A DNA stretch of 25,664 nt from a virus, in the IMG/VR virus record IMGVR_UViG_3300046000_002432, positions 1 to 25,664 of that record, one strand, 5' to 3'. Of this stretch, positions 23,426 through 25,664 are shown in pieces. A program made the translations under genes and the position numbers. How positions within the stretch are numbered: position 1 is the first letter of the stretch; each line of letters begins with the position of its first letter. Under the pieces are notes generated by a model. That model was not told the DNA's origin. It ran no database searches and saw nothing but the letters and a program-made list of their open reading frames with translations.

Positions 23426-24546
23426 GGCATCAGCTTTTCAAGCACGGCCTTTTTTCCGGTAAGCGTTTCCCATCGCTGCACGATCACGTCGCAATAAGCC
23501 GGCGAGATTTCCAAGCCGTAGCACTTGCGGTTCAGTTGCTCGGCGGCGATCAGCGTGGTGCCTGAGCCGAGGAACGGGTCTGCTATGATCTTGGATTTGG
23601 AAAGCCAGCAATCAAAGACCCACTGATATAGCGCGACAGGTTTCTGTGTTGGATGTTCTCGCTTCGCATCGCGTTCGGATGCCTTGTGGTTTCCGCTCCA
23701 TGCGTGACGAAAAACTCGCACTGGACCACCGACGCTTACATAAGCAAGTTCCGCGTCAGCAAACGTCATCCCGTGATGATCTTTGTCCCAAACAGCCCAA
23801 GACGACGAACCGGGTATCGCGTCACTAAAATAGTTTGCGCCCCACCAGATTTGTATCGGTGCAACATTCGACCAAAAGCGGAACGCAGATCGCGCAAGGG
23901 ATGCGTCCTCATCTCCTGCCATCACCATTGCAACCCTGCTATTCCCTAGACCATTTGGAGCATTCATCCCTGTCCCGTATGGCGGATCAGTCAAGACCGC
24001 GTCGACCTTCACATCGTCCATCAACCTTGTTACATCCTGCTCTTTTGTCGAGTCGCCGCACAATACACGATGATCGCCGAGAATCCAAAGGTCGCCCAGC
24101 TTCGTAATCGGATCGGCTGGCGGTTCTGGCACCTCGTCCTGAGTCACTTCAGCGCCGAGCATCTTGTCCACCTCGGCAGAATCGTAGCCGGTCGCCGCGA
24201 GTAAATCCGCGTCCTCGACCTTTAGCGATTCCAGCACCTTGGCGAGTCCGTCTTCGTCCCACTCTGCCAGTTCAGCCGTCCGGTTATCAGCAATCGCGAA
24301 CGCCGTGGCCTCGACTCCGGTCAACTCGGTGCGCGTGATTTCAATCTTGGTCCAGCCTAGTTCCTGCGCTGCGGTCAGAGTTCCGTTGCCGGCGAGCACA
24401 ATTCCTTTTGCGTCCACGACGATCGGCTTTTGCTGACCGAACTTTCGCAGGCTGGCTTTGATCGCGTCCAAATTCTTGCGCGAGTGCTTGCGGACGTTCG
24501 ACGGGTCAAGCGACAGCGCGGACAGGAGCACGGTTTCAAACTTCAT
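23422..24546 (-). CDS. ParB-like domain fused to DNA methyltransferase
   Basis: This 374-residue protein starts at ATG 24546. Residues 1-130 are ParB-like: 'LDPSNVRKHSRKNLDAIKAS', 'FGQQKPIVVD', and 'IVLAGNGTLTAAQELGWTKI', where GNGT replaces the usual GxxR box, so canonical CTP hydrolysis is doubtful. Residues 145-374 are an amino-methyltransferase with beta-class motif order: DPPYGT (187-192, catalytic), HPTQKP (298-303) and the SAM-binding DPFLGSGTT (323-331). DPPY favours N6-adenine methylation, with N4-cytosine possible. No restriction gene is adjacent, so it is probably an orphan phage methyltransferase that marks phage DNA against host restriction or affects packaging. Target sequence is unknown. 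The start has no Shine-Dalgarno and is preceded by a T-rich stretch. Confidence 0.88.
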   Translation of the reverse strand: MKFETVLLSALSLDPSNVRKHSRKNLDAIKASLRKFGQQKPIVVDAKGIVLAGNGTLTAAQELGWTKIEITRTELTGVEATAFAIADNRTAELAEWDEDGLAKVLESLKVEDADLLAATGYDSAEVDKMLGAEVTQDEVPEPPADPITKLGDLWILGDHRVLCGDSTKEQDVTRLMDDVKVDAVLTDPPYGTGMNAPNGLGNSRVAMVMAGDEDASLARSAFRFWSNVAPIQIWWGANYFSDAIPGSSSWAVWDKDHHGMTFADAELAYVSVGGPVRVFRHAWSGNHKASERDAKREHPTQKPVALYQWVFDCWLSKSKIIADPFLGSGTTLIAAEQLNRKCYGLEISPAYCDVIVQRWETLTGKKAVLEKLMP

Positions 24547-24765
24547 TTGTAAAGATTGTAAAAAAAGTCAGTCGCAAATTCTTGCACTAGGTCTTGTAAC
24601 CCGCAGACCCGTTTTTGGCCTAGAAGTCTACTACCTCCCCAGCCCCCATGCCTTGGCAAACGCCCATTGCGTGCGATCCTAGGCCATTTGACCGCCCGGC
24701 TGATGGAATCACTAGGGTCTGCCGAGCATCGGAATGCTGGCTTGCCCTGTTGCGCTGGCTGGAGG
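24547..24765. other. non-coding gap with CTAGG-motif cluster
   Basis: No credible gene was found on either strand in these 219 bases. CTAGG/CCTAG occurs at 24587, 24619, 24678-24683 (palindrome CCTAGG) and 24712. TGGCCTAG (24616-24623) and CTAGGCCA (24679-24686) form an 8-bp inverted repeat. CACTAGG repeats directly at 24585 and 24710. The left end near the methyltransferase start is T-rich on the minus strand, with a TACAAT that could be a -10 box but lacks a -35 at normal spacing. A cos/packaging or regulatory role is possible but unproven. Confidence 0.5.
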
Positions 24766-25203
24766 TCATGCCGGACCTTGTTCGAGCGCGTCGCGCAAGC
24801 CGTCTGCGGCTGACATCGCGCCTTCCTTGTGGCTGACGTTGGCTCGATACTCAGCGAGCAGCGCGGCGACCTCTGGAAAGCAAAGTTTGATCGTCTTCAG
24901 GTCGTTCGCCCACTGCCAGTGCAGCGCCTGACGGGTCACGCCTCGACGCTCGGCCTGCTGCTCGTAGGATTGCAGGATGGCTCCGGTGTCGCCTGAGCCG
25001 AAGCGCAGCACCAGCCCGAAGCCGGATGCGCTCAGGTCGGCCAGCGTTGCGAGCCGGCGAACGAGCGAGGCCGCCGCGTCCATCTTGATGTCGTCCATCT
25101 CGATCAGCCGAGCGAAGACCTCAGCCATGAGCTTGGCCTCGTCGCTGGCGCCGTCGTAGCGCGTGCGGAATACAGGCTGGAGATTGAGCGTGTAGGTTAT
25201 CAC
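24766..25203 (-). CDS. small protein of unknown function with HTH-like segment
   Basis: The 145-residue protein starts at GTG 25203, overlapping the upstream stop as GTGA. It is mostly helical. The segment 'YEQQAERRGVTRQALHWQWA' resembles a helix-turn-helix (QQAERRGV as first helix, TRQALHWQW as recognition helix), which would fit a small DNA-binding regulator. The N terminus 'MITYTLNLQPVFRTRYDGAS' and 'EVFARLIEMDDIKMDAAASL' are not recognised. Position first in the late operon suggests early or regulatory function. The HTH reading is an inference from local pattern only. Confidence 0.6.
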   Translation of the reverse strand: MITYTLNLQPVFRTRYDGASDEAKLMAEVFARLIEMDDIKMDAAASLVRRLATLADLSASGFGLVLRFGSGDTGAILQSYEQQAERRGVTRQALHWQWANDLKTIKLCFPEVAALLAEYRANVSHKEGAMSAADGLRDALEQGPA

Positions 25204-25466
25204 ATCGCGCGCAACGGATCATGCACCAGAGCGAGGTCGTCCTCAGACAGCGTGATCTGCGTCATGCCTTCCAGCGGCAGAATTCCCATCTGGCTTTTCT
25301 GCGAGATGGTCTGGAGGATCTTCCGCAGACGCTTGATTCGCTCTGCGTATTCGGAAGCGCGGTGCTTCCGGTGAGACTCTAGCTGCTCGATAGAGTGATG
25401 CGCTCGTTGAGCGAGCCGCAGCGCCTCTAACTCCAACTGATCGCTGACGTCGTTGTTTTTTTCCAT
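25200..25466 (-). CDS. small helical protein of unknown function
   Basis: From ATG 25466 the product is 88 residues. A longer frame from TTG 25586 exists, but that TTG is part of the candidate -35 box, so the ATG is preferred. It has an acidic start ('MEKNNDVSDQLELEALRLAQ'), then a long charged helix rich in Arg, Glu and His ('HRKHRASEYAERIKRLRKIL'), probably a coiled coil. It ends 'MTQITLSEDDLALVHDPLRA'. No known domain is recognised. It is the first gene after the candidate promoter and overlaps the next gene by GTGA, so both are likely co-transcribed. Confidence 0.6.
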   Translation of the reverse strand: MEKNNDVSDQLELEALRLAQRAHHSIEQLESHRKHRASEYAERIKRLRKILQTISQKSQMGILPLEGMTQITLSEDDLALVHDPLRAM

Positions 25467-25556
25467 GTTCGTTTTCCGTTTCCTTGGGCGCTGAGTCGTT
25501 GGTGCTTTGCCCACGCGTGTCGTGAAATGTTCTTTGGTTTCCCGGTCACGATGATC

Positions 25557-25586
25557 GCTATACACTGGCAGGTAATAATCCGTCAA
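25557..25586 (-). promoter_or_regulatory. candidate sigma70-type promoter for the leftward operon
   Basis: Read on the minus strand, TTGACG (25586-25581) is followed by an 18-base spacer and TATAGC (25562-25557). It is the best -35/-10 pair seen upstream of the first gene and would give a leader of about 85 bases to ATG 25466. The -35 box overlaps the inverted repeat at 25580-25600. Confidence 0.5.
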
Positions 25587-25600
25587 TACGTTTTTGACGG
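25580..25600. repeat. inverted repeat over the promoter -35 box (possible operator)
   Basis: CCGTCAA (25580-25586) and TTGACGG (25594-25600) are perfect 7-bp inverted arms separated by seven bases. The left arm contains the -35 hexamer of the candidate leftward promoter, so a dimeric regulator bound here could block or recruit polymerase. No regulator gene is identified. Confidence 0.5.
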
Positions 25601-25664
25601 TGCCTGTGCTCAGGCTGTGCGCTCAGCCGGCAAACTGAACTGCACGCCCGTGCAAAGTTCTTTT

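Noticed and set aside
24585-24720. tRNA or CRISPR-like element in the non-coding gap
   Set aside because: There is no tRNA cloverleaf or T-loop consensus. The CTAGG repeats are too short and irregular for a CRISPR array.
24458-24836. Small plus-strand frames in and around the 219-bp gap
   Set aside because: They cross the starts or ends of real minus-strand genes, have no ribosome site, and their products match nothing recognisable.
25467-25586. 40-residue N-terminal extension of the first small gene from TTG
   Set aside because: The TTG is part of the candidate -35 box, so it would not be in the transcript; the extension is low-complexity and basic, without a family pattern.

Overview
The window is a compact block of tailed-phage (Caudoviricetes) late genes, from a phage or prophage. 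Every supported gene reads leftward (minus strand), with 4-base ATGA/GTGA overlaps or gaps of a few bases. The order from right to left matches the lambda morphogenesis cluster: small terminase, large terminase (GpA type), gpW, portal, prohead protease/scaffold, decoration protein, major capsid, gpFII-like connector, gpZ-like, gpU-like, tail tube, frameshifted tail chaperones, short tape measure, two minor tail proteins, and a J-like tail tip running off the left edge. The virion is therefore probably a siphovirus with a tail of about 65 nm (inferred from a 430-residue tape measure at about 1.5 angstrom per residue). No integrase, repressor, replication gene, tRNA, IS element or CRISPR array is visible, so lifestyle cannot be read. 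The host is also not identifiable. GC content is fairly high, and almost no start has a Shine-Dalgarno sequence, which weakly suggests a host that translates largely without it, such as Bacteroidota or some Verrucomicrobiota.

Layout, right to left. 25.66-24.55 kb: a candidate promoter with an overlapping inverted repeat, two small unknown genes, and a 219-bp non-coding gap rich in CTAGG motifs. 24.55-20.1 kb: ParB/DNA-methyltransferase fusion, small terminase, a second ParB-superfamily protein, large terminase. 20.1-17.7 kb: gpW and a portal with an unusual C-terminal domain. 17.7-11.6 kb: an inserted cassette of a 1,611-residue tail fibre, its assembly chaperone, two putative holin-type membrane proteins and a small unknown gene. 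11.6-9.2 kb: protease/scaffold, decoration protein, major capsid, then a strong intrinsic terminator. 9.15-6.7 kb: a two-gene glycosyltransferase cassette. 6.7-0 kb: connector and tail genes.

The most interesting points are these. (1) A textbook -1 frameshift signal (A AAA AAC, a 6-nt spacer and a 10-bp hairpin) makes a 157-residue G-T-type tail chaperone fusion that simple ORF calling misses. (2) A double-domain glycosyltransferase and a GT-B-like partner sit between capsid and connector genes, behind a terminator. (3) The tail-fibre/holin cassette is displaced between portal and protease. Its fibre carries repeats with identical protein but strongly diverged codons, and a likely beta-propeller tip. 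(4) Two different ParB-superfamily genes flank the small terminase. (5) The portal has a C-terminal RGMT...WGGDAG domain behind an Ala/Ser linker.

There is no stretch longer than 300 bases without a gene. Function calls come from reading motifs and gene order only; no database search was possible.
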